Shown piece by piece: positions 1 through 7,713 of a DNA stretch of 64,000 nucleotides (positions are counted from its first letter, which is position 1; every line of letters begins with the position of its first letter). A model generated the notes under the pieces. It did not search any database and had not been told where the DNA came from. It saw only the letters and a program-made list of their open reading frames with translations. The translations under genes and the position numbers were made by a program. This DNA is from Microbispora sp. H13382 (GTDB lineage: Bacteria > Actinomycetota > Actinomycetes > Streptosporangiales > Streptosporangiaceae). The stretch covers positions 186,001 through 250,000 of the forward strand of contig NZ_JABBXA010000010.1 in the NCBI RefSeq assembly GCF_014161445.1. The letters are read 5' to 3'.

Positions 1-33
1 TACGCCGAGCTGGACTACATCCAGCTGACCTGA
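1..33 (+). CDS. 3' end of an unidentified gene (partial)
   Basis: Only the last ten codons and a TGA stop lie in the window, reading YAELDYIQLT. The alternating acidic and hydrophobic ending resembles the last beta-strand of carbohydrate-binding or beta-sandwich domains, and a sugar importer starts 30 bp downstream on the same strand. A secreted or cytosolic glycoside-active enzyme is therefore possible but cannot be shown from ten residues. Confidence 0.5.
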   Translation, partial: YAELDYIQLT

Positions 34-63
34 GCCGCGCCGGACATCGAAAGGAAGAGCGAT

Positions 64-1341
64 ATGGAAAGCCTCGACAGGGGCCGGCGCGCCGCCGGCC
101 TGGGCCTGGTGGTCCTCGCCGTCACCGGCGGGCTCACCGCGTGCTCCGGGTCGCCCGGCGGTGACGGCGGCGCCCCGGCGGGCGCGGGCCAGGCCGCAGG
201 CGGAGGGACCTACACGATCTGGGACCCGTACCCGCAGTTCGACGACTCCTCCGACTGGGTGAAGCTGCTCACCCAGTGCGGCACGCAGGCCGGGGTGACC
301 GTCAAGCGGACCGCCTACGACACCACCGACCTGACCAACAAGGCGCTGCTCGCGGCCCAGCAGGGCAACTCGCCGGACGTGCTGATCGTGGACAACCCGG
401 TCGTCTCGACGCTGGTCGAGGCGGGCGTGCTGACCTCGACCGACGAGACGAAGATCGACACCTCGGCCGTCTCGCCGAACCTGCTGGCCGCGGGCCAGAT
501 CGGCGGCAAGACGTACGGCATCCCCATCGGGGCGAACACCCTTGCCCTCTACTACAACAAGCAGGTGCTGAAGAAGGCCGGGGTGGACGCGGCCGCGGTG
601 AAGGACTGGGCGTCGATGACGGCGGCGCTGGAGAAGGTGAAGGCGGCGGGCAAGAAGGGCATCACGTTCTCCGCCATCGGTACCGAGGAGGGCAGCTTCC
701 AGTTCCTGCCGTGGTTCTGGGGCGCGGGCGCGAACCTCACCAAGCTGGACTCGGCGGAGGGCGTGGCGGCGCTGTCGCTGTGGACCGACTGGGTGAAGAA
801 GGGGTACGCCCCCACCTCGGTGATCAACAACACTCAGACCACGAGCTGGCAGGAGTTCGCGACCGGCGATTTCGCGTTCGGCGAGAACGGCACCTGGCAG
901 CTGGCCAACGCCAAGAAGACCGGTTTCGAGTACGGGATCATCCCGATCCCCGCCAAGGGCGGCGGCACCGCCCCGGCGCCGACCGGAGGCGAGTTCGTCA
1001 GCGTGCCCGTGCAGAAGGACATCGCACGTTACGTCGCCTCGCAGAAGCTGGTGACGTGCGTGGCCAGCACCGGCAACTCGCTGACCACCACGACGACGCT
1101 GTCGTACATCGCGCCGACCGAGGAGGTGCAGGCCACGCAGGTCGAGCAGAACGCCGAGCTGAAGGTGTGGGTGGAGGCGGTCAAGGCGGCCAAGGGCCGC
1201 ACCAGCGACGATCTCGGCACCAAGTACCCGAAGATCTCCGAGCCCATGTGGAAGGCGATGCAGGCCGCGCTGAGCGGGTCGCAGCCGCCGCAGGAGGCGC
1301 TGACGGCCGCCCAGGCCACGGCGGCGAGCGCCGTTCAATAG
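64..1341 (+). CDS. Sugar ABC transporter substrate-binding lipoprotein
   Basis: Predicted extracellular solute-binding protein of the MalE/UgpB class (425 aa) that would capture a sugar or oligosaccharide and deliver it to the two permeases encoded next. The N-terminus is a lipoprotein signal: charged start, hydrophobic stretch, lipobox LTAC with the lipidated Cys at residue 27, then a Gly/Ala-rich linker. The rest has the two-lobe family features, for example the YGIPIGANTLALYYNK segment. The ATG start follows an AAGGAAG ribosome site. The permeases lie 83 bp downstream behind a strong stem-loop. The sugar cannot be read from sequence; nearby GH12 and AA10 genes make a plant-polysaccharide fragment plausible, but this is inference. 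Confidence 0.9.
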   Translation: MESLDRGRRAAGLGLVVLAVTGGLTACSGSPGGDGGAPAGAGQAAGGGTYTIWDPYPQFDDSSDWVKLLTQCGTQAGVTVKRTAYDTTDLTNKALLAAQQGNSPDVLIVDNPVVSTLVEAGVLTSTDETKIDTSAVSPNLLAAGQIGGKTYGIPIGANTLALYYNKQVLKKAGVDAAAVKDWASMTAALEKVKAAGKKGITFSAIGTEEGSFQFLPWFWGAGANLTKLDSAEGVAALSLWTDWVKKGYAPTSVINNTQTTSWQEFATGDFAFGENGTWQLANAKKTGFEYGIIPIPAKGGGTAPAPTGGEFVSVPVQKDIARYVASQKLVTCVASTGNSLTTTTTLSYIAPTEEVQATQVEQNAELKVWVEAVKAAKGRTSDDLGTKYPKISEPMWKAMQAALSGSQPPQEALTAAQATAASAVQ

Positions 1342-1376
1342 GCGCGGCTCATTAGGCGGCTCGGTAGGCGCGGCGC

Positions 1377-1401
1377 GCGGGCCCGGAGCATCCGGGCCCG
1401 C
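1377..1401 (+). promoter_or_regulatory. Stem-loop between binding protein and permease genes
   Basis: A perfect 11-bp stem (GCGGGCCCGGA with TCCGGGCCCGC) closes a 3-nt GCA loop, with no T-run after it. In this position such structures commonly protect the binding-protein mRNA or reduce read-through into the permease genes, giving more binding protein than permease. That role is inferred from position. Confidence 0.6.
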
Positions 1402-1424
1402 CCTCTCGTCAGACGAAGGAAAGC

Positions 1425-2414
1425 ATGAAACACGCAACACAGACGCCGGCTCCGCGCGCGGGGGAGAACCGGCGGGAGCGGGTTCCGGCGCCGCGTTCCC
1501 AGGGCGCCGGCAGCGCTCACCGCGCGCCCGCACGGCGATCGGGCCAGTGGGCGGCATGGGCGTTCCTCGCGCCGATGGTGGTCTATCTGCTCGCGTTCTA
1601 CGTCTACCCGCTGTACCGCAACGTCGACCTGAGCCTGCGCGACTACACGGTGCGGTCGTTCGTCCGGGGGGACGCGCCGTTCACCGGGCTCGCCAACTAC
1701 GCGAAGGTCGTCCGCGACGCCACGTTCGGGCCGGCGCTGTGGCACACGGTGGTGTTCACCGTGGTGTCGCTGGCCTTCCAGTTCACCATCGGGCTCGCCC
1801 TGGCCATGTTCTTCACCCGGAGCTTCCGGCTGTCGGCGACGTTGCGCGCGCTGTTCCTGGTGCCGTGGCTGCTGCCGCTGATCGTGTCGTCCTCGACGTG
1901 GTCGTGGATGCTCAACAGCGAGTCGGGCGTGGTCAACGCGGTGCTCGCGGCGGTGGGCATCGACCCGGTCAACTGGCTGACGTCGCCGGACTGGTCGCTG
2001 TGGTCGGTGACCATCGCCAACATCTGGATCGGGATCCCGTTCAACCTCGTCGTGCTGTACAGCGGCCTGCAGGCGATCCCGTCCCACATCCACGAGGCGG
2101 CCGAGCTGGACGGTGCGACCGGCTGGCAGCGGTTCTGGAAGGTGACGTTCCCGCTGCTGCGGCCGGTCTCGGCGATCACGCTGCTGCTCGGGCTGGTCTA
2201 CACGCTGAAGGTGTTCGACATCATCTGGATCATGACGAAGGGCGGGCCCAGCGACGCGTCCACGACGCTTGCCACCTGGTCCTACCGGCTGGGCTTCGGC
2301 AACCTGCTGCCCTCCTTCGGGCCGGGCGCGGCGGTCGGCAATCTGCTGATCGTGATCGCGCTGGTCTTCGGCCTCGTCTACATCCGCGCGCAGCGAAGGC
2401 AGGGAGCGGCATGA
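1425..2414 (+). CDS. Sugar ABC transporter permease, MalF/UgpA type
   Basis: Inner-membrane subunit of the importer (329 aa). After a roughly 40-residue Arg/Pro-rich cytoplasmic start there are about six hydrophobic segments, the first around WAFLAPMVVYLLAFYVYP. The EAA loop that contacts the ATPase is present as EAAELDGATGWQRFWKVTFP. ATG start with GAAGGAAA upstream. The stop overlaps the next start in ATGA, so the two permeases are translationally coupled. No ATPase gene follows, which is usual for actinobacterial sugar importers that share one MsiK-type ATPase encoded elsewhere. Confidence 0.93.
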   Translation: MKHATQTPAPRAGENRRERVPAPRSQGAGSAHRAPARRSGQWAAWAFLAPMVVYLLAFYVYPLYRNVDLSLRDYTVRSFVRGDAPFTGLANYAKVVRDATFGPALWHTVVFTVVSLAFQFTIGLALAMFFTRSFRLSATLRALFLVPWLLPLIVSSSTWSWMLNSESGVVNAVLAAVGIDPVNWLTSPDWSLWSVTIANIWIGIPFNLVVLYSGLQAIPSHIHEAAELDGATGWQRFWKVTFPLLRPVSAITLLLGLVYTLKVFDIIWIMTKGGPSDASTTLATWSYRLGFGNLLPSFGPGAAVGNLLIVIALVFGLVYIRAQRRQGAA

Positions 2415-3232
2415 GGGCGGCCGGGCGTGGCTGGTGGCGGACCGGCCTGGGAGTGGTGTTCACCGCGCTCATGCTGTTCCCCGTCTACTGGATGGTCAAC
2501 GTGTCGTTCACCCGGGACCAGGACATGCGCAAGTCGCCGCCGTACTGGTTCCCCGTGCACGGGACGCTCGAGGGGTACCGCGCGGTGCTGGAGCAGCAGT
2601 TGCCGTACCTCGGGGTGAGTCTGGTCGTCGGGCTGGGCACCGTGGCCCTGACGCTGGCGATCGCGGTGCCCGCGGCGTACTCGCTGGCCAAGCTGCGGCC
2701 GCGCGGCCGTGGCGTGCTGGGCTTCGTGCTGCTGATCGCGCAGATGATCCCCGGTGTGATCATGGCGATGGGGTTCTACGCCATCTTCCTCGCCACCGGT
2801 GTGCTCAACACCGTGCCGGGGCTGATCGTGGCGGACTCGACACTGGCGGTGCCGTTCGCGGTGCTGATCTTCACGGCGTTCATGTCCGGCATCCCCGAGG
2901 AGTTGCTGCAGGCGGCCCGGGTCGACGGAGCCGGTGCCCTGCGCACCTTCTGGTCGGTGGTCCTGCCGGTCAGCCGCAACTCGGTCATCACGGTGTCGCT
3001 GTTCGCGTTCCTGTGGGCGTGGTCGGACTTCGTCTTCGCCTCCACCCTCGACCAGGGCGGCGCCCACCAGCCGATCACGCTCGGCATCTACCACTACATC
3101 GGCAACAACAACCAGCAGTGGAACGCCATCATGGCCACCGCCGTGATCGCCTCCATCCCCGCCGCCGTGCTGCTCGTCATCGCGCAGCGCTACGTCGCCG
3201 CGGGCGTCACCGCCGGCGCGGTCAAGGACTGA
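2411..3232 (+). CDS. Sugar ABC transporter permease, MalG/UgpE type
   Basis: Second membrane subunit (273 aa). The ATG at 2411 overlaps the previous stop by 4 bp and gives a normal-length protein beginning with a charged tail and the first membrane segment (FTALMLFPVYWMVNVSF). The EAA loop is EELLQAARVDGAGALRTFW. The open frame continues far upstream in another frame of the first permease gene, but that part has no family similarity. It ends the three-gene operon; no ATPase gene or clear terminator follows. Confidence 0.93.
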   Translation: MRAAGRGWWRTGLGVVFTALMLFPVYWMVNVSFTRDQDMRKSPPYWFPVHGTLEGYRAVLEQQLPYLGVSLVVGLGTVALTLAIAVPAAYSLAKLRPRGRGVLGFVLLIAQMIPGVIMAMGFYAIFLATGVLNTVPGLIVADSTLAVPFAVLIFTAFMSGIPEELLQAARVDGAGALRTFWSVVLPVSRNSVITVSLFAFLWAWSDFVFASTLDQGGAHQPITLGIYHYIGNNNQQWNAIMATAVIASIPAAVLLVIAQRYVAAGVTAGAVKD

Positions 3233-3250
3233 GCGCGTCCGGGAACATGA

Positions 3251-3268
3251 GTTAGTTGGGCAACTGAC
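3251..3268. promoter_or_regulatory. Operator-like palindrome 1 upstream of the NmrA-like gene
   Basis: GTTAGTTGGGCAACTGAC matches its own reverse complement at 14 of 18 positions. Its centre is 63 bp, close to six helical turns, from the second palindrome, an arrangement fitting two dimers of a MarR, HxlR or TetR-type repressor. The regulator itself is not adjacent. Confidence 0.5.
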
Positions 3269-3313
3269 TGAGAGTCGACAAGCGGATCCGCGACCGCTAC
3301 GGTTGCTCCAAGT

Positions 3314-3331
3314 AAGTCAGTGAACTAACTT
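3314..3331. promoter_or_regulatory. Operator-like palindrome 2 next to the NmrA-like start
   Basis: AAGTCAGTGAACTAACTT is 14/18 self-complementary and ends about 12 bp before the ATG at 3344, next to the GGAGCG ribosome site. A bound protein here would block transcription or initiation of the downstream pair of genes. Confidence 0.5.
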
Positions 3332-3343
3332 ATTGGAGCGACG

Positions 3344-4159
3344 ATGATTGTCGTGACGGGCGCCACCGGGAACGTCGGGGGCCGGTTGGTCGCGCTGCTC
3401 GCCGCCGCGGGCGAGCGGGTGACCGCCGTCTCGCGGCGGGCCGCCGAACTCCCCGAGGGGGTACGCCATGTGCGGGGCGACCTGGAGGACCCCGCCGGGC
3501 TGAAGGACGCCTTCGACGGAGCGGACGCACTGTTCCTGCTGGTGGCCGGTCAGGACCCGCGGGCCGTCCTCGACGCCGCCCGGGCCGGCGGGGTAGGCCG
3601 GGTCGTCCTGCTGTCCTCCCAGGGGGCGGGGACCAGGCCGGAGTTCTACCGCCACTCCGCCGCCTTCGAGGACGCGGTGCGCCGGTCCGGGCTGGAGTGG
3701 ACGATCCTGCGTCCCGGCGGCTTCCACTCCAACGCCTACGCCTGGGCCGAGTCCGTCCGCGGCGGCCGTACCGTCGCCGCTCCGTTCGGCGACGTCGGCC
3801 TGCCGACCGTCGACCCGGGCGACATCGCCGAGGTCGCCGCGGCCGTCCTGCGTGAGGACGGGCACGCGGGCCGCGTCTACGAACTGACCGGGCCCGCGCC
3901 GACCACGCCGCGGGAACGCGCGGCGGCGATCGGGGCCGCGCTGGGCACGCCGGTGCGGTTCGCCGAGCAGACCCGGGAGGAGGCGCGGGCGCAGATGCTG
4001 CACGTCATGCCCGAGCAGGTGGTGGAGGGGACGCTCGCCATCCTGGGGGAGCCGCTGGAGGCCGAGCGGAGGGCCGGTCCGGACGTCGAACGCGTCCTCG
4101 GCCGCGCTCCCCGGTCCTTCGCCGACTGGGCCGTACGCAACGTGGCCGCCTTCCGGTGA
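3344..4159 (+). CDS. NAD(P)-binding NmrA/atypical SDR family protein
   Basis: Single-domain Rossmann protein of 271 aa in the NmrA-like or QOR2-like group. The dinucleotide motif GATGNVGG is at the N-terminus (about residues 6-13), followed by VRGDLEDPAGL, typical of the acidic second-strand turn, and by LLSSQGAG. These proteins are either small-molecule reductases or redox sensors; the substrate is not evident. Two palindromes precede it, so it is probably inducible. The dehalogenase-like gene 43 bp downstream on the same strand is likely co-transcribed. Confidence 0.85.
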   Translation: MIVVTGATGNVGGRLVALLAAAGERVTAVSRRAAELPEGVRHVRGDLEDPAGLKDAFDGADALFLLVAGQDPRAVLDAARAGGVGRVVLLSSQGAGTRPEFYRHSAAFEDAVRRSGLEWTILRPGGFHSNAYAWAESVRGGRTVAAPFGDVGLPTVDPGDIAEVAAAVLREDGHAGRVYELTGPAPTTPRERAAAIGAALGTPVRFAEQTREEARAQMLHVMPEQVVEGTLAILGEPLEAERRAGPDVERVLGRAPRSFADWAVRNVAAFR

Positions 4160-4202
4160 GACCGGCCGGATCACGCACTTCGACATCTGAGAGGAATCCG
4201 TC

Positions 4203-5069
4203 GTGCCCGTTCAGAGTGTGCTCGGCGCAACCATCCACTATCGGGAAGCCGGTTCCGGGGCGCCGATGGTCTTCCTGCACGGCAACCCCACGTCCTCCTA
4301 CCTGTGGCGGCACGTCATGCCCGCTGTCGGCGAGGGCCGGCTACTGGCGCCCGACCTGATCGGCATGGGTGGTTCCGGCAAGCCCGGCATCGCCTACACC
4401 TTCGCGGATCACGCGCGCTATCTGGATGCCTGGTTCGACGCCCTCGATCTTCGCGACGTGGTCCTCGTCGGCCACGACTGGGGCGGCGCCCTGGCCTTCG
4501 ACTGGGCCTCCCGTCATCCGGATCGCGTGCGGGGCATCGCCTTCACCGAAACCATCGTCAAGCCGATGACCTGGGAGGAGTTCCCCGAAGGGGGCCGGGA
4601 GCTGTTCGCGGCCATCAAGACCGAGGGTGTCGGCGAGAAGATGATCCTCGACGACGACGCGTTCATCGAACAGGGGCTGCCGGGGACCGTCGCCACCCCG
4701 ATCGACCGGAGCGACCTGGCCGTCTATCGCGAGCCGTACCCGACGCGGGAGAGCCGCCTCCCGCTGCTGCGGTGGGCGCGCTCGATGCCGCTGGGCGGCG
4801 AGCCGGCCGACGTGGTGGCACGCGTGGAGGCGTACGGCGCGTGGCTGGCCGCCAGCCCGCAGGTGCCGAAGCTGCTGCTCGCCTTCGCGCCCGGACCCGG
4901 CACGATGATGCACCGGGACATGATCGACTGGTGCGCGGCCACCATGACCGGCCTCGAGATTCGCCGGTACGACGTGGTCGCGGGGCACCACACCCCCGAG
5001 GATCATCCGGAGCTGATCGGCAGGGCCGTCGCGGATTGGGTGAGGACGCACGGGCCGCGAGAGCTCTGA
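4203..5069 (+). CDS. Haloalkane dehalogenase-like alpha/beta hydrolase
   Basis: Cytosolic alpha/beta-hydrolase of 288 aa, the usual length for haloalkane dehalogenases (subfamily II, DhaA/LinB). Family marks are HGNPTSS at about 26-32, with Asn28 as the likely halide-stabilising residue; the nucleophile elbow GHDWGG, with Asp92 as nucleophile rather than Ser; and a late His in AGHHTPEDHP. An Asp nucleophile together with HGNPTSS favours hydrolytic C-halogen cleavage over esterase activity. GTG start after GAGAGGAAT. Substrate unknown. It lies 43 bp after the NmrA-like gene and probably shares its control. Confidence 0.85.
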   Translation: MPVQSVLGATIHYREAGSGAPMVFLHGNPTSSYLWRHVMPAVGEGRLLAPDLIGMGGSGKPGIAYTFADHARYLDAWFDALDLRDVVLVGHDWGGALAFDWASRHPDRVRGIAFTETIVKPMTWEEFPEGGRELFAAIKTEGVGEKMILDDDAFIEQGLPGTVATPIDRSDLAVYREPYPTRESRLPLLRWARSMPLGGEPADVVARVEAYGAWLAASPQVPKLLLAFAPGPGTMMHRDMIDWCAATMTGLEIRRYDVVAGHHTPEDHPELIGRAVADWVRTHGPREL

Positions 5070-5214
5070 GCCTGGAAGTTTCACCGGCGCCCCGCGCGCG
5101 GCCGGGCTTGACCAGGGGAGTCGGAGATGTTGTCACGCCGGGGTTTCCTCGACGGGCTCGCGGTCCTACGGTGACCCCACTCCCGGCGTCGAAGGTTTCG
5201 GACCGTCGAAATGC

Positions 5215-5232
5215 CGTCGAAGCGCTTCGACG
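5215..5232. promoter_or_regulatory. Perfect 18-bp palindrome, LacI-type operator candidate
   Basis: CGTCGAAGCGCTTCGACG is completely self-complementary and has the central AAGCGCTT core common in actinobacterial LacI-family sites. It lies 67 bp before the endoglucanase ATG, and nearby GTCGAA half-sites occur at about 5189 and 5205. Sugar-responsive repression of the GH12 gene is the likely use. Confidence 0.6.
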
Positions 5233-5298
5233 TCGCGGATTCGACGGCGCCGCCCGCCGCGGGCGGCGCCGGAAGGGACTACGGCGGAGAGGAAGACC

Positions 5299-5991
5299 AT
5301 GCTCAGAACGCTGCGTCTGCTCGTCTCGGCATCGACGCTCATGGCGGTCGTCGGGCTGCTCGCCAGCCCGGCCCAGGCGGCCGTGTGGTCCTCGTCGGAC
5401 CAGTGGGGCACCTGGACCAACGGCGGCTACACGCTCTACAACAACATCTGGGGCGGCGGCGCCGGTCCCCAGACGATCTGGGCGAACTCGTACAGCAACT
5501 GGGGCGTGTGGGCGAACCACCCCAACACCGGCGGCGTCAAGTCCTACCCCAACGTCAGCCGGAACGTGAACCGGCGCATCAGCGCGCTGCGCTCGGCGAC
5601 CAGCGGCTTCAACGTCACCGTGCCGAACGGCGGCGCGTACACGGCGGCGTATGACATCTGGTGCGACGGCCACACCTACGAAATCATGCTCTGGATGAAC
5701 AAGTACGGCCCGGTCGGGCCGCTCGGCTCCCGGCAGACGAGCGTGACGGTCGGCGGCCACAGCTGGGACGTGTACCGCGGCTCCAACGGCTCCAACCAGG
5801 TGTTCTCGTTCGTCCGGCGGGGCAACGCCACCTCCGGCACCGTGGACATCAAGGCGGTGCTGACCTGGCTCAGGACGAACAACTGGTTCGGCGACGTGAC
5901 TCTGGGCGACGTCCAGTTCGGCTACGAGATCACTTCGTCGAGCGGCGGGATGGACTTCCGCACCAACAGCTACTCCCTGACGGTGAGCTGA
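5299..5991 (+). CDS. Secreted GH12 endoglucanase/xyloglucanase
   Basis: Small secreted glycoside hydrolase of 230 aa. A Sec signal ends at SPAQA (cleavage about residue 27), followed by a single catalytic domain with no binding module. GH12 signatures are the nucleophile motif YEIMLWMNKYGPVGPLG, with Glu128, and the acid/base motif FGYEIT, with Glu210. The family cleaves internal beta-1,4 bonds of cellulose, mixed-linkage glucan or xyloglucan with retention of configuration. Single-gene unit with an operator-like palindrome upstream and a strong hairpin terminator downstream. It is functionally linked to the AA10 enzyme at 36909. Confidence 0.93.
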   Translation: MLRTLRLLVSASTLMAVVGLLASPAQAAVWSSSDQWGTWTNGGYTLYNNIWGGGAGPQTIWANSYSNWGVWANHPNTGGVKSYPNVSRNVNRRISALRSATSGFNVTVPNGGAYTAAYDIWCDGHTYEIMLWMNKYGPVGPLGSRQTSVTVGGHSWDVYRGSNGSNQVFSFVRRGNATSGTVDIKAVLTWLRTNNWFGDVTLGDVQFGYEITSSSGGMDFRTNSYSLTVS

Positions 5992-6070
5992 CGAATCTCG
6001 GCAGGAACCGCGGCGGGCCACGGGTGCCGGTCGGAACTGTCGGTGCCCTCCAATACGGTCGTCTCGGCAC

Positions 6071-6108
6071 GCGGAGCCCCGCCCGCGATCTGGCGGGCGG
6101 GACTCCGC
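6071..6108 (+). terminator. Hairpin terminator after the GH12 gene
   Basis: GCGGAG-CCCCGCCCGC pairs with GCGGGCGGG-A-CTCCGC around a 6-nt loop, making a long GC stem with one imperfection and no U-tract, as is usual in actinomycetes. Confidence 0.75.
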
Positions 6109-6123
6109 GATCGGGCGGGTGCG

Positions 6124-6157
6124 TCACGGATTTCCGGCATGGATCCGTGACACGGAT
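6124..6157. promoter_or_regulatory. Inverted repeat in the Wadjet promoter region
   Basis: TCACGGAT (6124-6131) and ATCCGTGA (6143-6150) form a perfect 8-bp inverted repeat with an 11-bp spacer, and a third copy CACGGAT follows at 6151-6157. The array ends 11 bp before the jetA ATG and could be a repressor site or a 5' leader hairpin. Confidence 0.55.
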
Positions 6158-6168
6158 TGGGGGGCCGG

Positions 6169-7713
6169 ATGGCGGAACGCAGGGCGCTTGACCTCGACTC
6201 GCTGGCGATCAGCGATCGGTTCAGGCTGTTCAACTTCACCAGGCGTGACGACCATGTGGCCTATCTGTGGGTGCTGCGGGCCATGGACCGGCTGCGGGAG
6301 GTGCACCAGGTCCAGGTGGACGCGGGTGAGGTGCAGGCGGCCCTCACCGAGCTCGCCCGGCTCCACGACGAGGTGCCCACCTTCGACGGCAACCTGCGCG
6401 ACCGGCTGGACGCCCTGTACGAGGACGGGGTGGTGCACCGGTTCGACGACGCCTCGCGGGCCGGCGACCTCGTCCGCTACCGCAACAGGCAGTCGGTCTA
6501 CCAGTTCAGCGAGCTCGGCTACTGGGCGTACACCTCGGTGGAGGGCCTGCTCGCGGCCCGCATCCAGGACGCGAACCTGTCGCGGCTGGTCTTCTCCGAC
6601 ATCCTGGAGGACCTCAAGGCACTGGCGGCGGCCAACCGCGCGGGGGAGGGCGAGCAGGTCTACCGCCGGCTGTCCCGGCTGGACTCGGTCATGGAGGACA
6701 TGGGACGCCGCTCCGCGCACTTCCACGTGACACTCGGCGAGATCATCCGCTCCACCGACGCCTCTCCGGAGACGTTCCTGCGCTACAAGAACGCCCTGCT
6801 GACGCACATGTCCGAGTTCATGGCGGAGCTCGACCGATATCTGCCCCGCCTGGCCGCGGCCGTACGGGACGTCGAGACGAGTGGCCTGGTCTCCCTGCTC
6901 GACCGCGCGGCGGCGGTGGACGAACGGCCCTTCATGGACCGCGACGAGCGGCTGGAGGACTGGCGCCGCCGCTGGTCCGTCCTGCGGGCGTGGTTCGCGC
7001 CCGAGGGGCCGGAGGAGTCCCGCGCGGGGGAGCTGCGCAACGCGACGCGCGTCGCGGTGTCGGGGGTGATCGCGCTGCTGCGGCAGATCTCGGAGGCGCA
7101 GCGCGGCGGCGTCAACCGGGCCACCCAGCTGCGGCACCTGGCCGAGTGGGTCTGGAACGCACCGGACGAGGGGGCCGCCCACGCGCTGATGGGGGCGGCG
7201 TTCAACCTGCGCAGCGCGCGGCACCTGGGCGCGGCCCACGAGGACACCGAACAGATCTCGCCCAGGAACACGTGGTGGGACGCGCCGGGGGTGGAGGTGT
7301 CGGTCACGCTCTTCCGCAGTGGGAAGGCGCCCACGACGGGCGTGCCTACTCCGGTGCGCGGCAACCCCGGCGCGCGGGCCGCGCTGCGCCGCGAGCAGGC
7401 CGCGGAGCGCGCGGCCGAGCGCGAGGCCGCGGGACACCTGGTGGGGCTGGGCGCGCACGGCCGGGAGCTCGACGACGCGGAGACCAGGGTCCTGCTGAAG
7501 CTGATGACGCGGGCGCTGGAGGGACGCACGGTCGTCGCCGGCCGCCTGAAGAGGGGCTCCGGCGCCGACGACGCCGTGATGATCCGGCTCGTGCCGTCCG
7601 GCAGCGGGAGCGCGGTGCGCACCGCGCGGGGACTGTTGCACCTGCCCGGGTTCCGGGTCGAGATCGCCGGGCGGACGCCGGCGGCGGGTTCGGGGGCGGG
7701 GGGTTCCCGGTGA
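6169..7713 (+). CDS. jetA: Wadjet type II protein JetA (DUF2397/TIGR02677)
   Basis: First gene of the four-gene Wadjet operon (514 aa from the ATG at 6169, which has GGGGGG 4 nt upstream; a TTG at 6157 is a weaker start). It matches the DUF2397 family in length, operon position and N-terminal pattern (RLFNFTRRDDHVAYLWVLRA). JetA is the kleisin-like subunit of an SMC complex related to MukBEF; in studied Wadjet systems JetABC extrude DNA loops and JetD cuts small circular DNA. The stop overlaps the next gene in GTGA. The assignment rests on recognising the family and on the ABCD gene order. Confidence 0.9.
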   Translation: MAERRALDLDSLAISDRFRLFNFTRRDDHVAYLWVLRAMDRLREVHQVQVDAGEVQAALTELARLHDEVPTFDGNLRDRLDALYEDGVVHRFDDASRAGDLVRYRNRQSVYQFSELGYWAYTSVEGLLAARIQDANLSRLVFSDILEDLKALAAANRAGEGEQVYRRLSRLDSVMEDMGRRSAHFHVTLGEIIRSTDASPETFLRYKNALLTHMSEFMAELDRYLPRLAAAVRDVETSGLVSLLDRAAAVDERPFMDRDERLEDWRRRWSVLRAWFAPEGPEESRAGELRNATRVAVSGVIALLRQISEAQRGGVNRATQLRHLAEWVWNAPDEGAAHALMGAAFNLRSARHLGAAHEDTEQISPRNTWWDAPGVEVSVTLFRSGKAPTTGVPTPVRGNPGARAALRREQAAERAAEREAAGHLVGLGAHGRELDDAETRVLLKLMTRALEGRTVVAGRLKRGSGADDAVMIRLVPSGSGSAVRTARGLLHLPGFRVEIAGRTPAAGSGAGGSR

